Assembly (NCBI RefSeq): GCF_009371985.2
Contig: NZ_VIKU02000006.1
Coordinates: forward strand, 62,001-126,000
Direction of reading: 5' to 3'
Length of the DNA: 64,000 nucleotides
Source of the DNA: Pelagihabitans pacificus
Lineage (GTDB): Bacteria; Bacteroidota; Bacteroidia; Flavobacteriales; Flavobacteriaceae
In this document: in pieces, positions 19,101 to 28,370 of the stretch
How positions within the stretch are numbered: the first letter of the stretch is position 1
Layout: each line of letters begins with the position of its first letter
Made by a program: the position numbers and the translations under genes
Notes under the pieces: model-generated
What the model saw: the letters and a program-made list of their open reading frames with translations, nothing else
Databases searched by the model: none
Told to the model about the DNA's origin: nothing

Positions 19101-22100
19101 GGCACCACCGTGTATACCGGAATCGGGTACACACAACCACCGGTTACAATCTCCAAATAATAATCCCCGGCTACCGCGGGTAGGGTGATGGGATAGTTGG
19201 TTGTGCCGGCCGGTATGTTCGGGGTATCGGCAAAAGTGGCTACGGAATTCGCATTGGCCCTAATTACATAATCGGCAGGCGTGGTCATGGAAACTACCAC
19301 ATCGATCATCTCTCCTTGTATACAACTCATGGGGGCGACTTGGTTGATTACTCCCTGCACCTCCGAAGGTGGATTCACCGTGATCGGTGGTAAGGTAGCC
19401 GGACAACCCCTCGCATCAATTGCTTCTATGTTAAGGGTTTGCACACTTCCATTATCAAATATTTCGAAGGTTGGGTTACTAACAAAACCATCGGTTGGAT
19501 TGATTCGAAAACGGTAATCTCCGGGTGTCCCTTGCAAGGCGGGATTTATCTGTATCGTAAAGGTAGCCGAACTCACTTGGTTAGAACCCGGCGAACATTG
19601 AAACTCGATGGGAGAAGGATCCAGGATTGCAAAGTCATCGGGATTTTCAATAACTGCAGGTTCGGAATCGATACAACCCCTATCCGTCTCTACTTCCACG
19701 CGATAGGTGTCGGGTCCGAGACCCGTAAAATTACCTACTACCGGATCAGAAGCTACCAATGTATTGCTACTGTCATAGAGACGATACTCGCGAATACCGT
19801 CCACATCGGTGTTTGGTTGTAGGATGACGGTAATGCTGCCATCATTGGCATTGTAACAGGTGATATCGGTCTCCCCCGTATCAACAATCACAGGTTCGGT
19901 GGGCCGTTCAGAAATAATCCCGGTCACAAGATACTGACAGGGGTTGACACCATCGGTGACCTGATTGTCCCTGACCAAAACTTCATAGGTTCCTGGCACC
20001 ATTCCGGTGAACGTACCATTGTTGGTCTGGGTTATCGAAGTTATCGGATTACCGTCATAATCGTTTCCTGACAATATGAATGTAAAATCGCCACTACCAC
20101 CATCGGCTGTTACCACAATTTCACCATCGGCATCGAAACAGGTAGGCGGAGTGGTCGTAAAATCTGCGGAAGCTGAGAGCACTTGATAAACCTCAGCGGA
20201 ATCATTGACAAAACATCCATTAATATCTATCACATTAATAGGGTAGTTGCCGATGCTATTTACGTAAAAAATGGCCTGAGTCGGCACTCCAGGGGTATAC
20301 ACGGGAGTTTGGCTTACCCCATCCAAAGTAAAGGTCGGGGTATCAATATTTCCAGGCATTTCCACTGTAATCTCAAATCCTCCAACGGGTGTGGTGACAT
20401 CACATTGATTATTGACAGTAATGGATGGTACAGGTAATGGCGGATCTTCTTGGATAACCGCAGCGGAAATCCTGTAGGAACATAAATTTAAATCCCTTAC
20501 CCAAATGTCGTACGAGGTGCCAGGAGCCAACGAGCCCGGCAACGAGACGGTCGTAGCTGTTGTAAAATCATCCGTAGGGTCTGCGGGTGTCGCCGTGCCG
20601 TCTTCATCCACTGAAAAACCAGCTGGAACAAAAGCGTACTCGTAAGGAGAGCCATCAGGAAGAGAACCAGGTCCCGACGAAGGGTAAGGTGTACCTCCAC
20701 TACCCCTAACAGTCAATAGACCCGGGGCATTACAATTAGCATTTTGATTGGAAACGATGTCCACTCGCGGGGTATTTAGGATTGCCTCATCCTCGTCCCC
20801 ATCGGAGCAGTCTCCTGCATCCAGCACGGAAACACCATATCTTCCCTGCGGAACAGTCAATGGTGTGGCCAATGTGAGATCAAAGGAATTGGTTACATTG
20901 TAGACAACGGTACCCGTATTTAGGTTGGTGATCACAATGTCGTAAGGTGCCGTTCCGGCGTTACCCGGATCGATGGTGTAATTTACTCCCACGTCACCGT
21001 TTCTACAGGTAATTCCGTCGACATCCAAAGTGACGTTCAAATTTGGTCCATCAGGAAGCGTAATCACTTCTTCGTAAGTACAGCCTGTATTATCATCCAT
21101 TACCTCGACCGTGTACGATACCCCCCAAAGTAACCCAGTAAAGCAATGGGTATTGAAATCCGTGTTCGGTGCTTCCCATGCCAACGGGGGATCTTGAAGC
21201 AACCGTATGCTATAATCCTCAGGAAGACTTCCTCCCACGATATCCACACAAACTGTCGTTCCACCTGGCGAACAAGTTGGCGGAGGTGGTGGATAAGTAG
21301 GAATGATATCCAAACTAGCTGTTCCTATCGTCACAGGTTGAATATCGATACAACCCCGAGCATCTATGACTATTACCTGATAACCCCCTGGGATCAAACT
21401 AGGGTCGGTAATCGCCAATGGCAAATCTCCTGGTGCCACGTTGTCTTGAGCGAAGAATTGATTCCCAAAGTTATCCTCTATAACGACTCGATAATTCGGA
21501 CTACCAGGGGTAATGCTGTTTATTGTAACACCACCGGAAGCCGGGGCCCCAGCGCTGCATGTGGCATCTATAGGAGATACGGACGCAGCAGGTATCGGAT
21601 CGGTATTTGCCACTACCACGATGGTCTGTAGGCTTGTAGGACATCCCCGGTCGTCAATAACCAAATATTCATAAGTACCAGCAGCCAAACCGCTATAAAT
21701 GTTTTGTGCAGAAAAAGTGTAGACCACTCCATCACCTGAATTACCGTCTGGATAATTAGGATCGGTCACCACGTCTGTCAACGAGCCGACGGGCCCAAAA
21801 ACATATTGAAAGGGCGCTATTCCAGGATTTACGTCAGGAATAATTTCGACGAACCCACTATTGGGATCTCCACAACTTGGCCCTGTAGCGGTTGCCGATG
21901 CAGTAATATTCGTTGGTTCTATCATGGTCAACGGCTCTGAAACATCCGTACAACCATTATTGTCTGTAAGTTCGATTGTATAATCCCCATGCTCTCCAAA
22001 AGGTACGGTATAAGTAAATGGGTTTGCAGGGAGTTGTACCCCGTTGTGACCCGGAACGGGAGTACCATCTTTTCTTAATATATATGACGTAGATGTTAAA

Positions 22101-25100
22101 TCAGAAATATCCCCTCCCGTAACTACGATATCAAGGGAGCCATCTCCACCACAAGCAATTTCACCATTGAGATTTAGTTGTACCCGAAGTTCCGGCTCAA
22201 TAGTAATCGGCGCCAAGGCCGCACTACAATCGGTGACAATATTGACCACTTCAATGGTGTAGGTACCTGGTACCAGGTTATTAAATGTATGGGCCCCAGG
22301 GGTTCCTAACGGTTCCAGGGCACCACCGTTGATACGAAATCGGTGGTCGTTGATATTTCCTGTACCTACGGCGGAAAAGACCTCGATCGAGGCAAAATTC
22401 GTCGAAGAGTAGCATCGGTCAATAGTACCTTCCGTAATCGTAGGTGCATCCAAGGATGTCAAATCGAAGGTAGTACTGGCGATACAACCTTCCGAATCCC
22501 GTACTTCCAAGGTATAGGTCCCCTGCTCGTTCAATCCCCCGAAGAAACGGCCATTTTTCCAAGGGATGACCGTTCCTCCCGGATAAGTGAGTTGGTATTG
22601 TGCCTGTCCGGAAAAGCCTCCATTCCTTTGGGCCTCCACCGAACCGATATTTCCATTTCCGCAGGTCATCGGGCTGACATTCCGAGTAACCGTTAACGGT
22701 GTGGTGGGTCCAACTATGACCAAGTCTGCCGTATCGGTGCAATTCGTATCGGCATCGGTCACCGTAATCGTATAGGTACCGGGGCCTAGGTTGGTGACCG
22801 GAATTTCCAAATCACTGCTCGTACCGCTTAAGCCTGTACCAGAAATAGTGTAACTGTAATCCGCACCAGGCGTATCCGGGGTAAAACCATCGATGATAAA
22901 GGCACCAAAACCATCGCTCTCTCCATCACAAACCCTGGTATCGCCCCCTGCCTTTACTCGCGCCTGAATGGTACTTACGCCCCCAGTAACAAAACTCGCA
23001 GGATGTGTACAGCCGTTTGCATCGGTAATAACAAAATCGTGTCGGGTATCCAACGCTAAATTCGGGAAAACATTCCCCGGTTGAGGGCCTGTTACGGCAC
23101 TGGCCGGAAAGACAATCTCGTAGGAAGTCACGGCGGCCCCTCCTACCACGGTGACGGTTACCTCACTGGTACCGGTCGCACAATCGATGTTGCCTTGGCT
23201 AAAAGTGATATCATCTGGAGCGGGTGCATCGGCTATTACAATTTGTGGAAGCGGTTGGGAACAATTGGCATCGTCCCTAATATGGGGTATATAGGTCCCG
23301 GGTGTCAACCCTGGGAAACTAGTGGTCGTAAAATAATCGCTTCCATTAATACTATATTCATAACCTGAACCAGATCCCCCGCTACTCTGCGCAGGATCAA
23401 AGGTAATGGTTGCCCCCGTGGCACAGGTATAAGCCGTAGCACTTGCAAATCCGGTCAAGCCCGCTTCGGAAGTTACGGTCACCGAATTCAAGGGAAGTTC
23501 GCACTCAAAGGCCCCTTGACTGTAGCGTACCTCCAATTGGTTGTAGGTGCCGTCGGGAACCGGCAATACACTCCCACTGACCCATGGAGAGGTCGGATTC
23601 AATCGATATTCAAGGTTATACCCCGGGTTATTCGTAACGACAAACTCGATTCTTCCGCCTCCATTGCTACAAGTACCGTCAACGCCGTTTGCATTCACCA
23701 CTGGTGGTGGTAAATCCGCGATATATACCGTTAAAGGCTCATCGGGCATACACCCATTGGCGTCGGTAAAAGTAAAAGTATAGTTACCGGAAGCTGTTAC
23801 CGTATAAGTAGAAATTTCAGTATCAGTGTACGGGGCGGGAGACGTTCCGCTACCTCCTCCTGTAACCGTATAAGTATAAGGCGGTGTTCCACCGACCGTG
23901 GTTATATCGATACCAATGCTGGTAATATCCGCGCAACCGAAACTCTGACCGTTTAAATTCGCGTCGGGTACAATAGTCTGCAATCCTTCCCCAATGACAA
24001 TGGGGTCGCCGTTGACATCCAAATCCTGTCTTGGTGCGAGAATACCATTGGCAAAATCTTCCTGACATTCAGGAGTCTCTACCTGTACAATATAGGTACC
24101 TGGACTTACCGATGAAAATACATAAAAATCCGGGGCGATCGCCGGGGTAAAGGTAATTGGTTGATTGGTGGCAGCGTCGATCAAGGTATACTCGTACGGC
24201 CCAGGAACCTGGGCACCATTGATATCGACCCTGATATCTCCATTTTGATTGGGACAGGTCGCATCGGTGACGGTCACCTGAATGTCCAGATTCTGCTCGG
24301 TTATGGTGAATGGAGGATAGGGGTATTCACAAGCGTTGGCTACATTTCGAAGACGCACCTCCACCGTGTAATTACCCGCAGGTAGGTTATTAAATTCCTT
24401 GGAGTTCTGCCATGGTCCGAAACCACCGCCCATATCGATTCGTAGTTCGTAGGCAGGTGAAAGCTCCGTGATTCGGATGCTTCCAAGGGTGCCGCAAACG
24501 GCATTCTTGACCTCGTAGTTGTAATCAAAAGAACTCTTGGTCGCCTTAATAAAATAAGTCTGTCCGCCTGCGGTCACTCGATATTCAGTGCCCGTAGCTG
24601 CCGGAACATCGGCTGGATCGATGGTGTAATTCGGGCCCGTGCCTACCTGTACCCAATTGGAAGGAGCGTTCCCGCAATTCGTTCCTGCCACCTGAAAAGA
24701 CGGACAGTTGTCATCCAAATCCATAGCGCACGATCCAGTAGGAACGTAACGTTCCCAAACAGCACCTGCGGGATTTCCCTGTAAGGTAAGCGGCTTAAAA
24801 TCATAATCACCACAGACGAATACCTTCGCTACAGTGATTCCCGTATTGGTACAACTGACAGTTTCATCGGCACCCTGTACGATGGTTGTGAACATTACAG
24901 GGCTGGCAATGTTCGTGTTTTTGCCTGCCTCCTTGGAAAGCTCGTCGACAGCGCTGAAGGCACTAACACCGGATACTGTTCTTACGATGGAGGTCTCCGC
25001 CTTGGCAACTACCTCTTCAAGAAATTCATAAATGCTGGGATTGGCAATAGCGGAAGTGCCTACTACCGATAGCGTCAACAGCAGTATGGCATACACAGGA

Positions 25101-25123
25101 TGCCTTGATTTTTTTGGAAGCAT
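16199..25123 (-). CDS. Giant SprB-like repeat adhesin with T9SS type B (CHU_C) sorting domain
   Basis: This 2974-residue secreted surface protein has a signal peptide (MLPKKSRHPV to SAIANP). After about 180 residues with paired cysteines comes a very long array of immunoglobulin-like modules resembling SprB repeats. Units of roughly 70-100 residues recur with a Cys near the start, a core of the type GGxPPYTYTxTG, and an end like GTYTxTVTDxxGC. The last about 90 residues are a gliding-motility/T9SS type B sorting domain (IPNFFTPDGDGQNDEW, KIYDRYGRVV, WDGTYEGKELPSGDYWY), so the protein is exported by the type IX system and held at or released from the cell surface. Relatives serve as mobile gliding adhesins or biofilm and substrate adhesins. 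It is monocistronic, with its own terminator. The ligand is unknown. Confidence 0.93.
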   Translation of the reverse strand: MLPKKSRHPVYAILLLTLSVVGTSAIANPSIYEFLEEVVAKAETSIVRTVSGVSAFSAVDELSKEAGKNTNIASPVMFTTIVQGADETVSCTNTGITVAKVFVCGDYDFKPLTLQGNPAGAVWERYVPTGSCAMDLDDNCPSFQVAGTNCGNAPSNWVQVGTGPNYTIDPADVPAATGTEYRVTAGGQTYFIKATKSSFDYNYEVKNAVCGTLGSIRITELSPAYELRIDMGGGFGPWQNSKEFNNLPAGNYTVEVRLRNVANACEYPYPPFTITEQNLDIQVTVTDATCPNQNGDIRVDINGAQVPGPYEYTLIDAATNQPITFTPAIAPDFYVFSSVSPGTYIVQVETPECQEDFANGILAPRQDLDVNGDPIVIGEGLQTIVPDANLNGQSFGCADITSIGIDITTVGGTPPYTYTVTGGGSGTSPAPYTDTEISTYTVTASGNYTFTFTDANGCMPDEPLTVYIADLPPPVVNANGVDGTCSNGGGRIEFVVTNNPGYNLEYRLNPTSPWVSGSVLPVPDGTYNQLEVRYSQGAFECELPLNSVTVTSEAGLTGFASATAYTCATGATITFDPAQSSGGSGSGYEYSINGSDYFTTTSFPGLTPGTYIPHIRDDANCSQPLPQIVIADAPAPDDITFSQGNIDCATGTSEVTVTVVGGAAVTSYEIVFPASAVTGPQPGNVFPNLALDTRHDFVITDANGCTHPASFVTGGVSTIQARVKAGGDTRVCDGESDGFGAFIIDGFTPDTPGADYSYTISGTGLSGTSSDLEIPVTNLGPGTYTITVTDADTNCTDTADLVIVGPTTPLTVTRNVSPMTCGNGNIGSVEAQRNGGFSGQAQYQLTYPGGTVIPWKNGRFFGGLNEQGTYTLEVRDSEGCIASTTFDLTSLDAPTITEGTIDRCYSSTNFASIEVFSAVGTGNINDHRFRINGGALEPLGTPGAHTFNNLVPGTYTIEVVNIVTDCSAALAPITIEPELRVQLNLNGEIACGGDGSLDIVVTGGDISDLTSTSYILRKDGTPVPGHNGVQLPANPFTYTVPFGEHGDYTIELTDNNGCTDVSEPLTMIEPTNITASATATGPSCGDPNSGFVEIIPDVNPGIAPFQYVFGPVGSLTDVVTDPNYPDGNSGDGVVYTFSAQNIYSGLAAGTYEYLVIDDRGCPTSLQTIVVVANTDPIPAASVSPIDATCSAGAPASGGVTINSITPGSPNYRVVIEDNFGNQFFAQDNVAPGDLPLAITDPSLIPGGYQVIVIDARGCIDIQPVTIGTASLDIIPTYPPPPPTCSPGGTTVCVDIVGGSLPEDYSIRLLQDPPLAWEAPNTDFNTHCFTGLLWGVSYTVEVMDDNTGCTYEEVITLPDGPNLNVTLDVDGITCRNGDVGVNYTIDPGNAGTAPYDIVITNLNTGTVVYNVTNSFDLTLATPLTVPQGRYGVSVLDAGDCSDGDEDEAILNTPRVDIVSNQNANCNAPGLLTVRGSGGTPYPSSGPGSLPDGSPYEYAFVPAGFSVDEDGTATPADPTDDFTTATTVSLPGSLAPGTSYDIWVRDLNLCSYRISAAVIQEDPPLPVPSITVNNQCDVTTPVGGFEITVEMPGNIDTPTFTLDGVSQTPVYTPGVPTQAIFYVNSIGNYPINVIDINGCFVNDSAEVYQVLSASADFTTTPPTCFDADGEIVVTADGGSGDFTFILSGNDYDGNPITSITQTNNGTFTGMVPGTYEVLVRDNQVTDGVNPCQYLVTGIISERPTEPVIVDTGETDITCYNANDGSITVILQPNTDVDGIREYRLYDSSNTLVASDPVVGNFTGLGPDTYRVEVETDRGCIDSEPAVIENPDDFAILDPSPIEFQCSPGSNQVSSATFTIQINPALQGTPGDYRFRINPTDGFVSNPTFEIFDNGSVQTLNIEAIDARGCPATLPPITVNPPSEVQGVINQVAPMSCIQGEMIDVVVSMTTPADYVIRANANSVATFADTPNIPAGTTNYPITLPAVAGDYYLEIVTGGCVYPIPVYTVVPPVDPVVTIAELTPETCFNARDGVVSIEITDYTGNDYTYWVYDANDPGFASDDFSASTPLTGASGLLGPLPVDIGADGNPAAIVDVPSGNIRIVVREDDSPNCGAYSNVITVRGPNPAGPLEVIDIQQDQTVGCSDDQGIISFNARYGWDTSPYEYQVEYRATTADPWTVVQAFGPQQSMSNRPAGFYRVTVRDIYLCTGTFERELLAVPQPDVALTITQELECPNGTDAILVAVDPNDLVTEGAIGGVPGENYIYQLIKLDSNHPDPINQDPSDPANQEFLYGPQTSPRFEGSGGIGVIPAGFYSVHATSTYGCEVYSPPIEVVPPQPINPQLRLVSAPACGDLGVLELRVFNFEPGATYEYRVAGSADPWVVMTDQAGTAVENINGIVGQTYEFEVRKQGANGPCLERFTNEVRVESPLNLAIDPASPQSPPSCSSIDDGRIEIKASGGTGIYEYSLYLADPGDPAVPTTIFRGPQSSPNFENLPPNYYVAVVTSGNPALCREEAAFQLEPAIAVLITPSAQNVLCYGDETGSITMTVDASYPGLVEFAIEPNFADLVTDPDNPLVYTFTDLPVKPDGSPYRILAQDEDGCPYFFDVPMTQPTAIAIADPIVTNETCLGDNDGTVEIPITGGVPFTDAGGTYYEMKVEQYFPTDERDINTPYFNYYDGQILPNDPNDPFITGNEYQVTVRDANGCEELTVFRIEEGVLLEHMIDPQYGCDVNMPNSLVTVEMVDESLLPQLTFFLENVNDLHPEVEVLPEIDRNEKRIELSSDQRSWANLEAGTYQVYIFHQNGCLEISEPFEMFEYENLEVSLESTGPNEVTATATGGFGAYEYFFQGVSQGDDNIFLSNQDVLVEVRVVDELGCEATAAIPFTFTGMLEIPNFFTPDGDGQNDEWMINNREFFPNIEVKIYDRYGRVVAILDQIKNWDGTYEGKELPSGDYWYVVNQNDDRDTRFVGHFTLYR

Positions 25124-25185
25124 AGGTTAAGTTTCTTTGGCAAGAATATGCGTGATTTGGGTACACCGGATATTCTGTAGCGTAA

Positions 25186-25217
25186 TTGTTTAAACTTATA
25201 AAATCTCTTTATCTTTG
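25186..25217 (+). promoter_or_regulatory. Flavobacterial promoter for the sugar dehydrogenase gene
   Basis: TTG at 25186-25188 is followed after 21 bases by TATCTTTG (25210-25217), which matches the phylum -33/-7 pattern. The predicted transcript would start about 35 bases before the ATG at 25260. Confidence 0.6.
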
Positions 25218-25259
25218 AGCCCTGAGGCCACCTTAATAATATTTATCTAACGTTGTTTT

Positions 25260-26381
25260 ATGAAAAATAGTGTGTTCTTTATTTGGGTATTCGTTGTAAT
25301 GTTCAATCTGTCTTGTGCGCAAGATACTGAAAGTCAAGTTGTTGAACCTTCGTCTGTGCCGTTCGTCGAGGAACTGCTGATCGACGAACTGCAGATTCCA
25401 TGGGGAATGGCCTTCCTACCCGACGGAAGCATTCTCGTAACCGAGAAATCAGGCCAACTGATTCACTTTAAAGATGGAGTCAAAACCTCCATTTCAAATG
25501 TGCCCGAAGTCTATAATCGAGGGCAGGGGGGACTCATGGATTTAGAACTGCATCCCGACTACGAAAACAATGGTTGGATTTATCTGACCTATTCCTCTTC
25601 GGAAGGTGACCAAAAGGGGGGGAACACTGCGCTATTGCGAGCAAAATTGCAAGGTAATTCGTTGATCGACAACCAATTACTATATAAAGCAACGCCTAAT
25701 ACTACAAAGGGCCAACATTTTGGGTCCCGAATCGAGTTTGATACTGATGGCTACCTTTATTTTTCCATAGGGGAACGAGGAGCGAGGGACGTGAATCCGC
25801 AGGACATTACTAGGGACGGTGGAAAAATTTACCGCTTGTTGGATAATGGGACCATCCCTTCCGATAATCCATTTGTTGGAACCAGCGGTGCAAAGACCGC
25901 CATTTATAGCTATGGCCACAGAAATCCACAAGGTCTCGTAAGGCACCCTGAAACCGGTGCGATATGGGATCATGAACACGGTCCAAGAGGTGGGGATGAA
26001 ATCAATGTTATTAAAGCTGGGGCAAACTACGGATGGCCGGTCATCACCTATGGTATCAACTACAGTGGTACTCCCATTACTGACAAAACCGAAATGGAGG
26101 GCATGGAACAGCCCATTTACTATTGGGTGCCCAGCATCGCCCCCAGCGGCATGACCTTCGTAACCTCTGACAACTATAAGGGTTATAAGGGGAGCCTTTT
26201 GGTAGGGTCATTGGCCTTCCAATATCTGGAGCGTTTGGTATTGGAAGGTACCAAGGTGGTAAAACGTGAGAAGCTCCTCGAGGGCATAGGCCGTGTAAGG
26301 GATGTGAAGGAAGGACCCGATGGACTCATTTATGTGGCCGTAGAGGGAAAAGGTATTTTTAAATTGGTTCCGAAAGGCTAG
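25260..26381 (+). CDS. PQQ-dependent aldose sugar dehydrogenase (YliI-like), lipoprotein
   Basis: The protein belongs to the glucose/sorbosone dehydrogenase family, a six-bladed propeller that oxidises aldoses in the periplasm using PQQ. It carries a short lipoprotein signal ending at FNLSC. Family blocks are IPWGMAFLPDGSILVTEKSG near residue 46, GQHFGSRIEFDTDGYLYFSIGERG (about 151-174, with the catalytic His), YGHRNPQGL, and DHEHGPRGGDEINVI. Length (373 residues) fits soluble aldose dehydrogenases of the Asd type. It is a single gene with its own promoter, divergent from the adhesin. No PQQ synthesis genes are in the window, so the cofactor may be scavenged. Confidence 0.9.
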   Translation: MKNSVFFIWVFVVMFNLSCAQDTESQVVEPSSVPFVEELLIDELQIPWGMAFLPDGSILVTEKSGQLIHFKDGVKTSISNVPEVYNRGQGGLMDLELHPDYENNGWIYLTYSSSEGDQKGGNTALLRAKLQGNSLIDNQLLYKATPNTTKGQHFGSRIEFDTDGYLYFSIGERGARDVNPQDITRDGGKIYRLLDNGTIPSDNPFVGTSGAKTAIYSYGHRNPQGLVRHPETGAIWDHEHGPRGGDEINVIKAGANYGWPVITYGINYSGTPITDKTEMEGMEQPIYYWVPSIAPSGMTFVTSDNYKGYKGSLLVGSLAFQYLERLVLEGTKVVKREKLLEGIGRVRDVKEGPDGLIYVAVEGKGIFKLVPKG

Positions 26382-26542
26382 CTGCAGGACCTAAATTTTC
26401 GGACAAGAAAGGAAAAATCGTTCGGCCCTTAATAGCTTAGATAACTGTCCGGCCTATAACCCAGTCCCAAAAAACGATATTTTGATTTAGAATCAGATGA
26501 ATCAAAATCGTTGAAAAAGTATCGATTTAAAGTAGTAGAGCG

Positions 26543-27355
26543 TCATTTTCCTTCTTCCTCCAAAGTCTTCTTTACGGAACCGTATTTCTTGAGCAGTGCT
26601 TCGGCCTCGTCATAATCGACGCCGAGTCCTTCCATAACATACCTCGTTCCACGGTCGACCAATTTATCGTTGCTCAATTGCATATTGACCATCTTATTTC
26701 CCTTCACGCGACCAATTTTAATCATTAAAGCGGTCGAAATCATATTAAGCACCAATTTTTGTGAAGTACCGCTTTTCATTCGAGTGCTGCCCGTAACAAA
26801 CTCCGGGCCTACGTTTACTTCGATGGGAATATCTACGGCCATGGCCAGGGGAGATCCAGGATTGTTGGTAATCCCTGCGGTGAGCAATCCATTTGCCCTG
26901 GCATCCTTGATTCCACCCAGTACATAAGGGGTCGTTCCGGAGGCCGCAATACCCACCACTACATCGTTGCTATTAATATTATGCATCATCAAATCTTTCC
27001 AAGCCTGGATCCGGTCGTCCTCGGCGTTCTCAACGGCCTTTCTTATGGCCGTATCCCCTCCCGCGATCAAACCCACTACCCTTTCATGCGGCATTCCGAA
27101 GGTGGGCGGAATCTCCGAGGCATCCAAAATCCCCAAACGCCCACTTGTACCTGCACCGATATAGAACAAGCGGCCCCCGCTTTTAAAACGTTCGGCCAAA
27201 GCATCGACCAGCTTTGAGATTTGGGGTATTACCAACGCCACGGCGTCCGCTACTTTTTTATCTTCCCCGTTCATTTTTTGAAGAATGGTAGCGGTATCCA
27301 TTCGTTCCAAATCGTCATGATTGGAGGGTGTTTCGGTAATTTTAGTGTAATCCAT
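26543..27355 (-). CDS. murQ: N-acetylmuramic acid 6-phosphate etherase
   Basis: The enzyme cleaves the D-lactyl ether of MurNAc-6-phosphate to give GlcNAc-6-phosphate and lactate in cytosolic cell-wall recycling. The SIS fold is evident from residues about 45-220: FYIGAGTSGRLGILDASEIPPTFG near the substrate loop, LIAGGD, GIAASGTTPYVLGG, and the family signature PEFVTGSTRMKSGTSQK at about 186-202. The conserved acid and base residues (Glu in DASEIPP, Glu in the NAEDD helix) are present. Length is 270 residues, about 30 shorter than E. coli MurQ at the C-terminus, as in other Bacteroidota. It follows the DeoR-type regulator by 77 bases on the same strand and is probably co-transcribed with it. 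Confidence 0.95.
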   Translation of the reverse strand: MDYTKITETPSNHDDLERMDTATILQKMNGEDKKVADAVALVIPQISKLVDALAERFKSGGRLFYIGAGTSGRLGILDASEIPPTFGMPHERVVGLIAGGDTAIRKAVENAEDDRIQAWKDLMMHNINSNDVVVGIAASGTTPYVLGGIKDARANGLLTAGITNNPGSPLAMAVDIPIEVNVGPEFVTGSTRMKSGTSQKLVLNMISTALMIKIGRVKGNKMVNMQLSNDKLVDRGTRYVMEGLGVDYDEAEALLKKYGSVKKTLEEEGK

Positions 27356-27432
27356 CCTTTTAGTTAAATATTTGGTGCTGGCGTTGAGTGGGGTTCGGCA
27401 ACATCTACTCCTTTGTCTTCGATTCTTCCTTA

Positions 27433-28182
27433 TTACAACAACCGTAAATCGTGGTCCCTGAATAAGTTTAAAAGATTATTCGTCGGATCTAACTCGGTGA
27501 TCATGGTATTGATCGCATTTATGTCACAGGTCTTATATCGATGTTGCGAGTTCAGTTTTTCGGATATGCACAACAGTACTGTTTTTTTTGCCGCCTTGAT
27601 GACAGCTTTTTTGAGTTGTACAATATCCCAATCGAACTCGGTCAATCCATAAAGAGAATCTACATATCCTGTACCGATAAAACTGTAATCGACCCTGATT
27701 TCCGAAAGTCCGTGAATTGCGTGCGCACCGATAGCGATCTGGGCATCGCGTGAAAGCTGTCCCCCGATAAATATAACTTCCACATTTGGTTTGGCCAACA
27801 GCTCAAACGCAACAGGAAGACTCAATGTAAAGCAAGTCAGCCTGACATTCTCCGGAAGGGCTCGAGCCAATTCCAAGCAAGTAGTCCCCCCATCAATAAA
27901 AATAACCCCGCCTTCCTTCAGCAATTTCACTGCCTTTTCGGCAATCTTCATCTTTTCCTCCAACGCGTAGATGTTGGTATTTCTAATGCTTTGATTGGTA
28001 AAACCCAACGAAATCGCCCCGCCGTGGACCTTCCGAAGTTTTTGTTCGGCATCAAGTTCCTTGACATCCCTGCGTACCGTATCGATCGAGACATCCAATG
28101 CTTCGGCGATATCGGTAAGTAATACTCTATTGTGTAAGGCTACTTCGTTTAAAATCGCACGCTGCCGTTCTTCTTTTAGCAT
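27433..28182 (-). CDS. DeoR/GlpR-family transcriptional regulator of amino-sugar genes
   Basis: This cytosolic repressor-type regulator has an N-terminal winged helix-turn-helix at residues 6-56 (LLTDIAEALDVSIDTVRRDVKELD) and a C-terminal sugar-phosphate sensor domain (FIDGGTTCLELARAL, FIGGQLSRDA, YSFIGTGYVD). Members of this group (AgaR, GlpR, NagR-like) usually respond to a phosphorylated sugar. Its position, divergent from nagB and directly ahead of murQ, suggests it senses GlcNAc-6-P, GlcN-6-P or MurNAc-6-P and controls both arms of the recycling island. The repeats at 28284-28313 are the best candidate binding site. The effector is inferred, not shown. Confidence 0.9.
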   Translation of the reverse strand: MLKEERQRAILNEVALHNRVLLTDIAEALDVSIDTVRRDVKELDAEQKLRKVHGGAISLGFTNQSIRNTNIYALEEKMKIAEKAVKLLKEGGVIFIDGGTTCLELARALPENVRLTCFTLSLPVAFELLAKPNVEVIFIGGQLSRDAQIAIGAHAIHGLSEIRVDYSFIGTGYVDSLYGLTEFDWDIVQLKKAVIKAAKKTVLLCISEKLNSQHRYKTCDINAINTMITELDPTNNLLNLFRDHDLRLL

Positions 28183-28202
28183 GAATTTCTAATTCTTGGA
28201 CA

Positions 28203-28210
28203 CAAAGATA
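28203..28210 (-). promoter_or_regulatory. -7 element for the DeoR-type regulator gene
   Basis: TATCTTTG on the minus strand, 20 bases before the regulator's ATG, matches the phylum -7 consensus TAnnTTTG. No clear -33 TTG is seen at the usual distance. Confidence 0.5.
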
Positions 28211-28283
28211 AAAAATAAATCCACATGCCATTTTGTTCCGTTTTTAATGATTGATACGGTATTAAATCCTTAAAAAATGCATA

Positions 28284-28313
28284 AAACAGCAATTTAAACT
28301 GCAAAAAACAGCA
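28284..28313. promoter_or_regulatory. Candidate operator: three AAACwGCA repeats between regulator and nagB
   Basis: AAACAGCA (28284-28291), AAACTGCA (28296-28303) and AAACAGCA (28306-28313) lie in tandem with starts 12 and 10 bases apart, about one DNA turn each. They end 18 bases before the nagB -7 element, where the -33 contact should be, so bound protein would block nagB transcription. The DeoR-type regulator encoded next door is the obvious candidate ligand; this is inference. Confidence 0.4.
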
Positions 28314-28331
28314 GGTAATAAGTTATTTCAC

Positions 28332-28339
28332 TATCTTTG
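28332..28339 (+). promoter_or_regulatory. -7 element for the nagB operon
   Basis: TATCTTTG matches TAnnTTTG and lies 31 bases before the ATG at 28371. The -33 region has no TTG and is instead occupied by the repeated octamers, which would fit a promoter that needs regulation. Confidence 0.55.
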
Positions 28340-28370
28340 TCTCGTTTAATTATTGTTTAAAACATCCAAA

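Noticed and set aside
26479-26508. Inverted repeat ATTTTGATT/AATCAAAAT downstream of the sugar dehydrogenase gene
   Set aside because: It is a 9-base AT-rich stem with a 12-base loop and no U-tract; chance or a weak hairpin is as likely as a terminator or operator.
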